64,000 nt of DNA from Amycolatopsis sp. FBCC-B4732 (lineage in GTDB: Bacteria; Actinomycetota; Actinomycetes; Mycobacteriales; Pseudonocardiaceae): contig NZ_CP095376.1 in NCBI RefSeq assembly GCF_023008405.1, positions 62,001 to 126,000 of the forward strand, written 5' to 3'. Every line of letters starts with the position of its first letter. Positions within the stretch are counted from its first letter, which is position 1. Positions 42,220 through 50,800 of this stretch are shown here, piece by piece. The position numbers and the translations under genes are program-made. The notes under the pieces are model-generated. The model did no database searches. It had not been told where the DNA came from and was given only the letters and a program-made list of their open reading frames with translations.

Positions 42220-43815
42220 TCACCCGTGTAAGTCACCGTTTTCCAGGCGCAGCCACCGGTCGACGCCGATCGCGTCGAGGAACCGTTCGTCGTGGCTGAC
42301 GACGACGAACGCGCCCCGGAACGCCGCCAGTGCGCTCTCCAGCTGTCCGGTGCTCACCAGGTCGAGGTTGTTCGTCGGCTCGTCGAGCAGCAGCAGCTGC
42401 GGCGCCGGTTCGGCGAACAGGACGCAGGCCAGCGTGGCGCGCAGCCGTTCCCCGCCGGAGAGCACGCCGACCGGCAGGTGCACACGCGAGCCGCGGAACA
42501 GGAAGCGGGCCAGCAGGTTCATCCGCTGCGCCGTCGGCAACGCGGGGGCGGCCGCGGCCAGGTTCTCGGCCACCGAGCGGTCCTCGTCCAGCAGGTCCAG
42601 CCGCTGGGAGAGGAACGCGATCCGGCCGTCGGCGCGGGACACCGCACCGCCGCCGGGCTCGAGGTCGCCCCGCAGGATCCGCAGCAGGGTCGACTTCCCG
42701 GCGCCGTTGGGGCCGGTGAGCGCGATCCGCTCGGGGCCGCGGATGGCGAGGTCGACGCCGGTGCCGAAGAGGTCGCGCACGCGCAGGCCCTCGCCGAGGA
42801 ACAGCGTCCGGCCCGCCGGGACCACCGTCTGCGGCAGCTCCAGGCTGATCTTCTGCTCGGTGCGCAGCTCGCGCTCGGCCTGGTCGAGCTTGGCCTTCGC
42901 GGCGCCGACCCGCGCGGTGTGCGTGCCATCCGCCTTGCCCGCCGACTCCTGGGCGTTGCGCTTCATGGTGCCGGCGAAGATCTTCGGCAGCCCGGCGTTG
43001 CCGAGGTTGCGCGACGCGGTGCTCGCCCGGCGCGCGGCGCGTTCCCGCGCCTGCTGCAGTTCCCGCTTCTCGCGCTTGACTTCCTGTTCGGCACTGCGGA
43101 TGTTCTTCTCCGCGACCTCACGCGCGGCTCGGACGGCCGTTTCGTACGACGTGAAGTTCCCGCCGTGGAACCGGATTTCCCCGCGGTCGAGCTCGGCGAT
43201 CCGGTCCATCCGGTCGAGCAGCGCGCGGTCGTGGCTGACGACGAGCAGGCAGCCGGACCAGTCGTCGAGCACGGCGTGGAGCTTGCGCCGCGCGTCGAGG
43301 TCGAGGTTGTTCGTGGGTTCGTCGAGCAGCAGCACGTCGGGGCGCTTCAGCAGCTGCGCGGCCAGTCCCAGCGAGACGATCTGGCCGCCGCTGAGGGAGC
43401 CGAGCGTGCGCTCGAGCGCGACGTCGCCGAGCCCGAGCCGGTCGAGCTGGGCGCGGCTGCGTTCCTCGACGTCCCAATCGGTGCCGATGGTGGTGAAGTG
43501 CTCCTCGGCGGCGTCCCCGGATTCGACGGCGGCGAGCGCACGCAGAACCGGCGCCACGCCGAGGATTTCGGCGACGGACGGCTCCCCGCTCAACGGCAGG
43601 TCCTGCGGGAGGTAGCCGAGCACGCCGTCGGTGACGACGCTGCCGGCCGACGGGGTCAGGGTGCCGGCGACGAGCTTCAGGAGCGTCGTCTTGCCGGCGC
43701 CGTTGGGCGCGACGAGCCCGGTGCGCCCGCCGGGGAAGGTGGCGGAGAGGCGGTCGAAGACGGGGGTGTCGTCCGGCCAGGAGAAGGACAGGCCGGACAG
43801 AATGATTTCGGACAC
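42220..43815 (-). CDS. ABC-F ribosome-associated ATPase, possible antibiotic resistance
   Basis: 531-aa protein with two ATPase domains and no membrane segments. Domain 1: LVAPNGAGKTTLLKLVAG, TLGSLSGGQIVSLGLAAQLL, DVLLLDEPTNNLDLDARR. Interdomain linker about residues 225-310, highly charged (EVKREKRELQQARERAARRA). Domain 2: ALTGPNGAGKSTLLRILRG, GVLSGGERLRATLACVLFAE, QLLLLDEPTNNLDL. ABC-F proteins bind the ribosomal E site; resistance members of this length dislodge macrolides, lincosamides or pleuromutilins. Resistance is an inference from architecture. The GTG start is 87 bases downstream of a leader ORF. Confidence 0.9.
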   Translation of the reverse strand: MSEIILSGLSFSWPDDTPVFDRLSATFPGGRTGLVAPNGAGKTTLLKLVAGTLTPSAGSVVTDGVLGYLPQDLPLSGEPSVAEILGVAPVLRALAAVESGDAAEEHFTTIGTDWDVEERSRAQLDRLGLGDVALERTLGSLSGGQIVSLGLAAQLLKRPDVLLLDEPTNNLDLDARRKLHAVLDDWSGCLLVVSHDRALLDRMDRIAELDRGEIRFHGGNFTSYETAVRAAREVAEKNIRSAEQEVKREKRELQQARERAARRASTASRNLGNAGLPKIFAGTMKRNAQESAGKADGTHTARVGAAKAKLDQAERELRTEQKISLELPQTVVPAGRTLFLGEGLRVRDLFGTGVDLAIRGPERIALTGPNGAGKSTLLRILRGDLEPGGGAVSRADGRIAFLSQRLDLLDEDRSVAENLAAAAPALPTAQRMNLLARFLFRGSRVHLPVGVLSGGERLRATLACVLFAEPAPQLLLLDEPTNNLDLVSTGQLESALAAFRGAFVVVSHDERFLDAIGVDRWLRLENGDLHG

Positions 43816-43902
43816 GGTGAAGACCTTTGTGGAGGGTGGCGGAAAAGGTGGTCGACAAGGGCGGCCCGCACCGGCGCTGCCGGGGGCCTGCCTGCTCCGG
43901 AG

Positions 43903-43932
43903 CTATCCGGAGATGTCGACGTCACCTGCCAC
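43903..43932 (-). CDS. Leader ORF upstream of the ABC-F gene (possible attenuator)
   Basis: GTG 43932 to TAG 43903 encodes a nine-residue peptide (MAGDVDISG). TATCTT (minus strand of 43940-43945) lies seven bases upstream of the GTG, so the ABC-F mRNA would start with this peptide without a leader. The 87 bases between its stop and the ABC-F start can fold (for example CCGGCgctGCCGG at 43871-43883). Drug-stalled ribosomes on such leaders induce several resistance genes. Short length makes this tentative. Confidence 0.45.
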   Translation of the reverse strand: MAGDVDISG

Positions 43933-43983
43933 GCTTCCGAAGATAGCAGGGTTGACCGCCGGGGTGCGGGGTAGCCGCCGTGC

Positions 43984-45005
43984 ATGCGCGTAGCCGTCAC
44001 CGGAGCAACCGGCAACATCGGGACGGGCGTGGTCGCCGCCTTGCGCGCCGACCCGCAGGTCGGCACGGTCGCCGGGCTGGCCAGGCGGCCGGCGGAGGGG
44101 GTCGTCACGGCCGACGTCGAGCGCGACGACCTCGTGCCGCACTTTCGCGGCGCCGACGTGGTCGTGCACCTGGCGTGGCTGTTCCAGCCGGCCCGCAGTC
44201 CCGAACGGACGTGGCGTGCGAACGTCCTCGGCTCGATGCGGGTGTTCGACGCGATGGCGGCCGCCGGCGTGCCCAAACTCGTGTACACGTCTTCGATCGG
44301 GGCGTACTCCCCGCGGACGGACGACGAGCCGGTCACCGAGGACTGGCCGACGCACGGCTGGCCAGGAGCGGCCTGCACGCGGGAAAAGCTTATCCGGAGC
44401 GGTACCTGGACGCGTTCGAGGCCCGGCACCCGGAACCGGCCGTCGTCCGCCTGCGGCCGGGGTTCGTGTTCCAGCGCGCCGCGGCGACCGAACAGCGGCG
44501 GCTCTTCGCCGGGCCCTTCGTCCCGGGCTCGCTGGTGCGTCCGAGCTTGCTCCCGGTGGTGCCGGACGTCCGCGGGCTGCGTGCGCAGATCGTGCACACA
44601 GCGGATCTCGCGGACGCCGTTCGCCGGGCGGTGACCCGGCCGGTGCGAGGGGCGTTCAACATCGCGACCGGTCCGGTGGTGGACGCGCGGTTCGCCGCGG
44701 ACCTGCTGGGCGCCCGCACGATCCCGGTGCCGGCGGCCGTGGTCCGGGCCGCGGTGGCCGCGGCCTGGCGCCTGCACGCCGTCCCGGCGACACCGGGGCT
44801 GTTCGACGCCGTGCCGCGGCTGCCGTTGCTCGACACGAGCCGCGCACAGTCCGAATTGGACTGGCAGCCGCGCCACGATGCCGCGGGCACGCTGAAGGAG
44901 TTCCTCGCCGGGCTGCGTGCGGGTGCCGGGGCGGACACCGCGCCGCTGGCCCCGGACCGCCACCGCCTGCACGAGATCGCCACCGGGGTGGGCCGGAAGC
45001 CGTGA
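43984..45005 (+). pseudogene. NAD-dependent epimerase/dehydratase, one frameshift
   Basis: Extended SDR protein in two frames. The first carries VTGATGNIGTGVVAAL at the N-terminus and KLVYTSSIGAYSP; it runs to about 44388. The second resumes KAYPERYLDAFEARHPEPAV and continues through VVRLRPGFVFQRAAATEQ, IVHTADLADAVRRAV and the end TGVGRKP. The join CTREK/AYPER fits loss of a single G in GAAAA(G)GCTT near 44389. Repaired length would be about 340 aa. Catalytic YxxxK would read TREKA with Thr or Cys where Tyr is expected, so activity is doubtful even if the frameshift is a read error. Confidence 0.75.
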
Positions 45006-45390
45006 GGCAGCCGCTCGACGGAGCCCTGCTGAGGTCGACCACGCAGAAGCGGTTGCCGTCCGGGCCGGCGAGCACGACGAAGTCCGGGACGGCCGGGTAG
45101 CGGTCCCACGCCACCTCGGACGCCCCGAGCCGCAGGAGCCGGGCCACTTCGGCCTCGTGCTCCTCGGTCGTGTCGACGAGCAGGTCGAGGTGGATCCGCG
45201 GGTACGGTTCGGGCACCGATTCGCTGGACATCAGCCCGAGGGCGCGCCCGGAGCCGTCGGCGTGCTCGAGGGTGCGCCAGCCCTCGCTCGCCCACTCGTC
45301 GGTGGCGACGAGGTTCAGCGCCGCCGTCCAGAAGGCGGTGGCGCGCGGGACGTCGGAGACGCCGATCACCGGGAAGCCGAGCCGGAGCAC
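44656..45390 (-). CDS. VOC/glyoxalase-like protein with abnormal C-terminal extension
   Basis: The first about 123 residues form a complete VOC-family protein: LGFPVIGVSDVPRATAFWTA, RIHLDLLVDTTEEHEAEVAR and VVLAGPDGNRFCVVDLSRAP. Relatives stop here. This frame has no stop and runs a further 120 residues of low-complexity Pro/Arg/Ala antisense to the epimerase, ending at 44656. The stop seems to have been lost by substitution or a small indel near 45010. Function of the core is unknown (dioxygenase or resistance folds share it). The GTG start lies three bases after the neighbouring DUF4383 gene stop. Confidence 0.6.
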   Translation of the reverse strand: MLRLGFPVIGVSDVPRATAFWTAALNLVATDEWASEGWRTLEHADGSGRALGLMSSESVPEPYPRIHLDLLVDTTEEHEAEVARLLRLGASEVAWDRYPAVPDFVVLAGPDGNRFCVVDLSRAPSSGCLTASGPPRWRSRAGGGGPGPAARCPPRHPHAARRGTPSACPRHRGAAASPIRTVRGSCRATAAAARRRTAPVSPGRRAGARPRPPRPGPRPPAPGSCGRPAGPRRTARPPPDRSRC

Positions 45391-45391
45391 C

Positions 45392-45794
45392 TCAGCGGCC
45401 CTGCTTCTCCGGCTCCGGGTACTGCCCCCGCGCACGATCCGCCGCGGCCGTCGCGATGCCGGTGGCGATCATCGCCACTCCGAGACCCAGGTGCAGCCAG
45501 TCGTCGGCGTTGTCCATCGGGAGGAAGTTCGCCGCGCTGTCGTGGTCCATCGCCAGGCCGAACACCCACAGCAGCACGTAAACCCCGCCACCGATCATCA
45601 GGAACGCCCGCGAACTCCCGTTGGCGCGCGAGGCCGGCACGCCGAGCACACCGAACAGCAGGTGGACCAGGTTGTGCACCTTAGTCCGCGGTGATCCCGG
45701 GGACGAACCCCAGCACCCCCACCGCCAGGAACGCGATCCCGAACAGTGCCGCGGCGGTCCGGGCGGTACTGCGTCGAACTCGCACATCCGTCAT
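45392..45794 (-). pseudogene. DUF4383 membrane protein with internal deletion
   Basis: From ATG 45794 the frame reads TARTAAALFGIAFLAVGVLG, GFVPGITAD and stops (TAA). One base later in another frame comes KVHNLVHLLFGVLGVPASRA, GGVYVLLWVFGLAMDHD, NFLPMDNADDWLHLGLGVAM and the end PEPEKQGR. Family members have about 25 more residues between those halves, including the loop before the LHN(V)VHLLFG helix. So a deletion of some 70-80 bases, not a multiple of three, removed part of helix 2. Four-helix membrane protein of unknown function in intact relatives. Confidence 0.75.
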
Positions 45795-45838
45795 GGGCCC
45801 GGGCTACCCGGCGGCCGCGCCGGCAAACGGACCCGGCG

Positions 45839-46105
45839 TCAGGCGAGCTCGGCCGAAACCACCGCGGGCAACGCGCGGAGCTGCTCGAGCAGACCGTCGA
45901 TCTCGTCGCCGCCCAGCAGGACGGCGCAGACCATGCTGCTCTCCCGGACCCCGTCCCTGATGTCGACGGACAGCTCGTGCACCGAAGTGCCACCGAGCGC
46001 GCGGACCAGCGCCGGGATTTCCCCGGCGCCACCGGTGAAGTACGTGGCGATGCGGCGGCGCAGCAGCATGGCCGGGCGGGTGGCGAACGACGTGGGACTG
46101 GACAT
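45839..46105 (-). CDS. Small hypothetical protein, 88 aa
   Basis: Unrecognised. MSSPTSFATRPAMLLRRRIA, then GGAGEIPALVRALGGTSVHE, DGVRESSMVCAVLLGGDEI and a final LEQLRALPAVVSAELA. The alternation and the last third resemble an ACT-like fold (small regulatory domain), which is only an impression. ATG 46105 has GGAG upstream. Lies between the broken DUF4383 gene and an ArsR-like regulator; overlaps neither. Confidence 0.55.
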   Translation of the reverse strand: MSSPTSFATRPAMLLRRRIATYFTGGAGEIPALVRALGGTSVHELSVDIRDGVRESSMVCAVLLGGDEIDGLLEQLRALPAVVSAELA

Positions 46106-46291
46106 GGCGTGATCTCCACGGGGAAGTGCGGATGGGATCGGGGCCAGGTCCCGAAAGAGGTGCCGCGGGGAATCCGCGATCGCCGGAGCTGCGCGCCGGC
46201 GACCTGGGTTCAGCCGGCGCGCCGGACTACGAGTCGCGAGAACATCGTGGGGCGCTGCACGGCGACAGGCTAACACGCCGGGGCAAGTCCC

Positions 46292-47251
46292 TCAGCTCGC
46301 CCGGATGACCCCCAGGCCCAGCGGCGTGATCTCGTGGATCTGCGACTTGCCCGACCGCGCGCTCGTGATCAGCCCGCTCGCCCGCAGGATCGACGCGTGC
46401 TGGCTCGCCGTGGCCAGCGAAATCCCCGTCAGCTCCGCCAGCTCGCTGGTGTTGCAGCGCGTGATCGCGACCGTCATCAGCACCCGCGCCCGCGTGTGGC
46501 CCAGCAGCGCCGCCAGTGACGGGCCCGGCTCCGCGTCGCTGTCGAAGCGCGTGTGGCTGATCGAATAGACCAGCACCGGGGGCAGGCCCGGGTCCTTGTA
46601 CGTCGTCGGCATGCCGTGCGCGAAGAACGTCGGGATCAGCCGGAGGCCGCGGCCGTCCAGGTGCAGTTCCTGCTCGATCGGGAAGCGGACGCGCAGCACC
46701 GGCGGGGTCCACGTGATGTCCGGGTGCAACGTCGACAGCAGCAGCTGCGGGCCGCCGCGGTCCAGGCCGGACTGCAGGCGGCGGCGGTCGCGGGCGACCG
46801 CGCGGCGCACCGCCGGCCAGTCCGGGGCCACGCACTGGCGGTAGTAGTCGTGCAGGGCCGTGCCCAGGCGCCGCAGTTCGGCGGGTTCGCCCTCGCCGAG
46901 GCGCCGCAGCCACGGCGGCACGCGGGTGCCCTGCGCCGCCAGCTCGGCGACGTCGGCGGCCAGCACCGGGGACGTCGTTTCGAGCACCGTCGAGACGCCT
47001 TCGCCGATGGTGCGGGCGCCGGCCGGGGTGAGGAAGTCGGGGCAGTAGCCGTACGGCGGGACCGCCGACATGAGCAGCCGGCCGGACTCGGGGACTGCGG
47101 AGCGTGATCCCCGGCGCCACCGGCCGAACAGCGGTTCGCCTTCGGGACGCCGGATCCGGTAGCTGCTCATCAGCAGCTCCCACATCGGGTCGGCGTCCTC
47201 GGCGATGGTCACCCGCGCCAGGTCCGCTTCCGTGAAGTGAATTTTCAACAA
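46292..47251 (-). CDS. ArsR-type winged-helix regulator with N-terminal DUF5937-like domain
   Basis: 319-aa regulator. Long N-terminal effector-like domain (MLKIHFTEADLARVTIAEDA, SYRIRRPEGEPLFGRWRRG, TLHPDITWTPPVLRVRFPIE) and a C-terminal ArsR winged helix about residues 245-310 (LLGHTRARVLMTVAITRCNT, ELTGISLATASQHASILRAS, GLITSARSGKSQIHEITPLG). This layout is typical of a Streptomyces/Amycolatopsis group of ArsR regulators. TTG at 47251 is chosen because relatives start MLxIHF. No metal-binding cysteines of classical ArsR. Target unknown. Confidence 0.85.
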   Translation of the reverse strand: MLKIHFTEADLARVTIAEDADPMWELLMSSYRIRRPEGEPLFGRWRRGSRSAVPESGRLLMSAVPPYGYCPDFLTPAGARTIGEGVSTVLETTSPVLAADVAELAAQGTRVPPWLRRLGEGEPAELRRLGTALHDYYRQCVAPDWPAVRRAVARDRRRLQSGLDRGGPQLLLSTLHPDITWTPPVLRVRFPIEQELHLDGRGLRLIPTFFAHGMPTTYKDPGLPPVLVYSISHTRFDSDAEPGPSLAALLGHTRARVLMTVAITRCNTSELAELTGISLATASQHASILRASGLITSARSGKSQIHEITPLGLGVIRAS

Positions 47252-47353
47252 CGCCGCCCGCTCCCTTCCCGGCTGAGGATAGCCCTGGTGGAGCGGGTTT
47301 TCGCTGGCACGGGCCCGACGTCACAGAGGTTCCGGAATTCGGGTCCCGAGTGG

Positions 47354-47377
47354 ACGTTTCGGGCTGGCGCGAAACGT
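47354..47377. promoter_or_regulatory. Inverted repeat in the divergent region upstream of the AfsR-like gene
   Basis: ACGTTTCG (47354-47361) and CGAAACGT (47370-47377) are perfect 8-bp arms around an 8-base centre. TTGACG follows at 47389-47394. The rest of the 324-bp region 47252-47575 holds the leader ORF below and nothing else I can support. Confidence 0.4.
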
Positions 47378-47522
47378 TTTCGAGCCGGTTGACGCTGCTC
47401 GCGCGCCGCTGGCACGTTCGGCTCGACGAGAGTGTCTTCACCCGGCCGGGGGACGACGTGGTGACGATCTGAACACTTTCCGTCACTGGGGCTGAACTTT
47501 ACTGGGGAAGGCGGACGCCCGC

Positions 47523-47579
47523 ATGACGAACGACGCACGCAGAGCGCGGTTCCTCCGGCGCGCCGGAGGACGCCGATGA
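47523..47579 (+). CDS. 18-codon leader ORF translationally coupled to the AfsR-like regulator
   Basis: ATG 47523 to TGA 47577-47579, a very basic short peptide (MTNDARRARFLRRAGG...). Its stop overlaps the ATG of the large regulator as ATGA, and GGAAGG lies upstream at 47507-47512. The ORF contains the perfect 20-bp palindrome at 47551-47570. The small size means coding is inferred from the overlap, not from conservation. Confidence 0.45.
   Translation: MTNDARRARFLRRAGGRR
47551..47570 (+). promoter_or_regulatory. Palindrome hiding the ribosome site of the AfsR-like gene
   Basis: TCCTCCGGCGCGCCGGAGGA is a perfect 20-bp palindrome. Its right end GGAGGA (47565-47570) is the ribosome binding site of the regulator, five bases before its ATG at 47576; its left end TCCTCC is an exact anti-ribosome-site. 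In mRNA the site would be sequestered unless ribosomes translating the leader ORF melt the stem. Confidence 0.65.
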
Positions 47580-50500
47580 CGGCCGACGAAGTCTCGTACC
47601 GGTCCGTGCCGGTGCGAACCCGGCCGGCGCCCGTGCTGACGCTCCCGGCCTTCACGGACCTCAAGTACCGCCTGCTCGGGCCGGTGTCGGCGGTCGGCGT
47701 CGACGGGCCCGCCCGGCTCGGCGGCCCGAAGCAGCGGACCGTCCTGGCCGCGTTGCTGCTCAACGCCAACCAGGTCGTCTCGGAAGACCAGCTGATCGAA
47801 CTGCTGTGGGAAGACCGCCCGCCGGCCAGCGCGCGCGGGCAGCTGCAGGTGCGCGTCTGGGAGCTGCGCAAACTGCTCGGCCGCGAGGTGATCGTGCGCC
47901 GCGAACCGGGGTACCTGATCGAGGTCGGGCCCGGCGAACTGGACACCGAGCTCTTCGACGACGTCGCCAAGGACGCGCGGCGGCTGATCGAGAGCGGGGA
48001 GCCGCGCCGGGGCGTCGAACGCCTGCGCGCGGTCCTGGAGCTGTGGCAGGGGCCGCCGCTGGGCGGGGTCACCGACGTGCTCGTCCGGCGCAGCGGCCAG
48101 CTCCTGGCCGAGCAGCGGATGAGCGCGCTCGAGACGCTCTTCGACGCCGAACTCACCACCGGACGGCACACGCACGTCGTGCGGGAGCTGCGCCACTTCG
48201 TCGACGAATACCCCTTCGGCGAGCGGCTGCAGGAGCAGCTGATGCTCGCGCTGCAGCGGTCCGGCCGGACGCCGGAAGCGCTGGAGGTCTACACCGCGAC
48301 CCGCGAGCGCCTCGACGCCGAGCTGGGCGTCGAACCCGGCGAGCGGCTGCGGGCGATGCACCTGCAGGTGCTCAAGGGCGAGGGCGACGAGCCGCCCGAG
48401 CCGCCGGCGCCGGTGGGCGAGGTCGTCGTCCCGGCCCGGCCCGCCGAACTGCCCCGAGACGTCCGGGGCTTCGCCGGGCGGACCGAACAGCTGGCGCAGC
48501 TGGACCGCCAGCTCGCCGCGCGCGCCGGCTCCTACGCGTCGGACGTCTGGCTCGTGCACGGCATCCCCGGCGTCGGGAAGACCGCGCTCGCGCTGCACTG
48601 GGCCCACCGCGTGCGCGAGCGGTTCCCGGACGGGCAGCTGTACGTCAACCTGCGCGGGTTCGACGCCGACCGCGAGCCGATGGAGCCGGCGGTCGCGCTG
48701 GCCCAGCTGCTGCGCGCGCTCGGCGCCGACCCGCGGCGGATCCCGGAGGAGGTCGACGCGCAGGCCGGGCTCTACCGGTCGCTGCTCGCCGACCGCCAGG
48801 TGCTGCTCGTGCTCGACAACGTCCGCGACGCCGAGCAGGTCCTGCCGCTGCTGCCGCCGACCGGGACGGTGCTGGTCACCAGCCGTCACCGGCTCGGCAG
48901 GCTGGTCGCCGAGTACGGCGCGTTCTCCCTCGGCCTCGGCGCGCTGACCGAGGCCGACTCGCGGGCGTTGCTCGGCGGCGTGCTCGGCGAAGGCCGGGTG
49001 GCGGCCGAGCCGGCGGCGGCCGGGGAGCTGGCCGAGCTGTGCGGGCACCTGCCGCTGGCGCTGCGGATCGCCGCCGCGAACATCGCGACCGGCCCGGACA
49101 CCACGGTCGCCGCGATGGCCGCGGACCTAGCCAAGGGCGACCGGCTCAAGCAGCTCGTCGTGGACGGGGCGGAGGAGAGCGCCGTGACGCGGGCGTTCGC
49201 CGTCTCCTACGAGGCGCTCGCCCCGGAGCTGCGGCGGCTGTTCCGGCTGCTCGGCCTGGCTTCGTGCGCCGACTTCACCGCCCGCGGCGCCGCGGCGCTC
49301 ACCGGCGACCCGGTCGACACGGTGGCGCGGCAGCTGCGGCTGCTGGCCGCGGCACACCTGGTCGAACAGCACGTGGCCGGGCGCTACCGGCTGCACGACC
49401 TGCTGCGGGCGTACGCGCTGCGGCAGGCCGGGGCGCACGAAGCCCCGGCGGCGCGGGCCCGGGCGTGGCGCCGGTTCGTCGAGCTGTACCTCTCCGGCGC
49501 GGACGCGGCCGAACGGATCTTCGGCAGACGGCACGACCCGCGGCTGCCGCGCGAGCCCGCCGTGGTGCCGGCGAACCCCCTCTCCTTCGCCGACTCCGCC
49601 GAGGCCGCGGCCTGGCTCGACGCCGAGCACGAGAACCTCTGCGCCGTCGTCACGCAGGCGGTCACCGACGGGCCGTACCCGATCGCCTGGTACCTCGCCG
49701 ACGCCGTGCGCTCGGCGTTCTACCACCGGGGACGGCGGGTCGAGTGGGTCGACATCGCGACCACGGTCCTGGCCGCCGCGCGCCGCCTCGACGTGCCCGC
49801 GGTGGAAGCGGTCACCGCGCAGAGCATCGGCCTGGCGTTCGTCCACCGGGAACGGCACGAGCAGGCCGTCGAGTGGATGACCGAGGCGCTGCGCGTGTTC
49901 GAGCGCGTGGACTGGCCCGAGGGCAAGGCCGCCGCGCTCAACGCGTCCGCCATCGCGCTGCGGGTCGCCGGCCGGTTCGAGGAGGCGGCTTCGCAGTTCG
50001 AGCTGGCGCTGGAGCTGCAGCGGCAGTCCGGCTACCGGCTGGGCCAGGTGAGCGTGCTGAACAACCTGGCTTCGGTGCACCGGCAGCGCTGCCTGCTCGA
50101 CGCGGCCCGCGCGTGCCTCGACGAGGCGCTGGAGCTCGCGGTCGCCGAGGGCTACCAGCTGGGGGAGGCGGTGGTGCTCGTCGGGATCGGCGTCGTCCAG
50201 CGGCTGCAAGGTGACCTGCCGGGCGCGCGGCGGTCGCTGACCCGGGCGTTCGACCTGCACAAGGCGCACTCCCACCCGTACGGCCAGGGTTCGGCGCTGT
50301 GCGGGCTGAGCCTGGTGTCGATCGACCTCGGCGAGTTCGAGCAGGGCCGCGCGCAAGCCGTGCAGGGGCTGGAGATCGCGCGTCAGGAACAGAACCGCGA
50401 GACCGAAGTGGGCGCGCTCAACGCGCTGGCCAGGGCGGAGGCGGCGCTGGGGGAGACGTGCTCGGCGGTCCGCCACCAGCAGGAGGCGGTCGCGGTGGCC

Positions 50501-50794
50501 CGGCACTGGGGTTCGCCGTGGCACGTGGCGGAAGCGCTGAGCGGCATGGCGGCGGTCCACGGCGCCCGCGGCGACCACGCGGAGGTCCTGCTGATCGGCA
50601 CGGAAGCCCTCGACCTGGCCCGCGGCGGCGGGTTGCGCCTGATCGAGGTCCGCTGCCTGCTCGCGCTGGCCCGCGCCCACGCGGGTCAGGGGCGGCGAGA
50701 GGAAGCGCGCCGCCTGTGCGGCGAAGGCCTGCGGCTGGCGGCCGGGCTCCCCGCGTTGCAGACCCGCGCCCGCGAGGTGCTCGCCCGCCTCTGA
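47576..50794 (+). CDS. AfsR/SARP-type regulator with BTAD, NB-ARC and TPR domains
   Basis: 1072-aa regulator of the AfsR class. Residues 30-120 form the OmpR-like winged helix (YRLLGPVSAVGVDGPARLGG, RVWELRKLLGREVIVRREPG), 125-270 the BTAD domain (LLAEQRMSALETLFDAELTT). NB-ARC ATPase about 300-560 with P-loop WLVHGIPGVGKTALALHW (Lys335) and RQVLLVLDNVRDAEQVLPLL. TPR repeats from about 640 to the end (EEAASQFELALELQRQSGYR, LDAARACLDEALELAVAEGY). Such proteins activate secondary metabolism; a type I PKS begins 2 kb downstream, so it may be the cluster regulator. Translation appears gated by the leader ORF. Confidence 0.92.
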   Translation: MTADEVSYRSVPVRTRPAPVLTLPAFTDLKYRLLGPVSAVGVDGPARLGGPKQRTVLAALLLNANQVVSEDQLIELLWEDRPPASARGQLQVRVWELRKLLGREVIVRREPGYLIEVGPGELDTELFDDVAKDARRLIESGEPRRGVERLRAVLELWQGPPLGGVTDVLVRRSGQLLAEQRMSALETLFDAELTTGRHTHVVRELRHFVDEYPFGERLQEQLMLALQRSGRTPEALEVYTATRERLDAELGVEPGERLRAMHLQVLKGEGDEPPEPPAPVGEVVVPARPAELPRDVRGFAGRTEQLAQLDRQLAARAGSYASDVWLVHGIPGVGKTALALHWAHRVRERFPDGQLYVNLRGFDADREPMEPAVALAQLLRALGADPRRIPEEVDAQAGLYRSLLADRQVLLVLDNVRDAEQVLPLLPPTGTVLVTSRHRLGRLVAEYGAFSLGLGALTEADSRALLGGVLGEGRVAAEPAAAGELAELCGHLPLALRIAAANIATGPDTTVAAMAADLAKGDRLKQLVVDGAEESAVTRAFAVSYEALAPELRRLFRLLGLASCADFTARGAAALTGDPVDTVARQLRLLAAAHLVEQHVAGRYRLHDLLRAYALRQAGAHEAPAARARAWRRFVELYLSGADAAERIFGRRHDPRLPREPAVVPANPLSFADSAEAAAWLDAEHENLCAVVTQAVTDGPYPIAWYLADAVRSAFYHRGRRVEWVDIATTVLAAARRLDVPAVEAVTAQSIGLAFVHRERHEQAVEWMTEALRVFERVDWPEGKAAALNASAIALRVAGRFEEAASQFELALELQRQSGYRLGQVSVLNNLASVHRQRCLLDAARACLDEALELAVAEGYQLGEAVVLVGIGVVQRLQGDLPGARRSLTRAFDLHKAHSHPYGQGSALCGLSLVSIDLGEFEQGRAQAVQGLEIARQEQNRETEVGALNALARAEAALGETCSAVRHQQEAVAVARHWGSPWHVAEALSGMAAVHGARGDHAEVLLIGTEALDLARGGGLRLIEVRCLLALARAHAGQGRREEARRLCGEGLRLAAGLPALQTRAREVLARL

Positions 50795-50800
50795 GAAGCC

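Noticed and set aside
47523..47579. Treating the 18-codon frame as an N-terminal extension of the AfsR-like regulator
   Set aside because: It is in a different frame and ends in TGA overlapping the regulator ATG.
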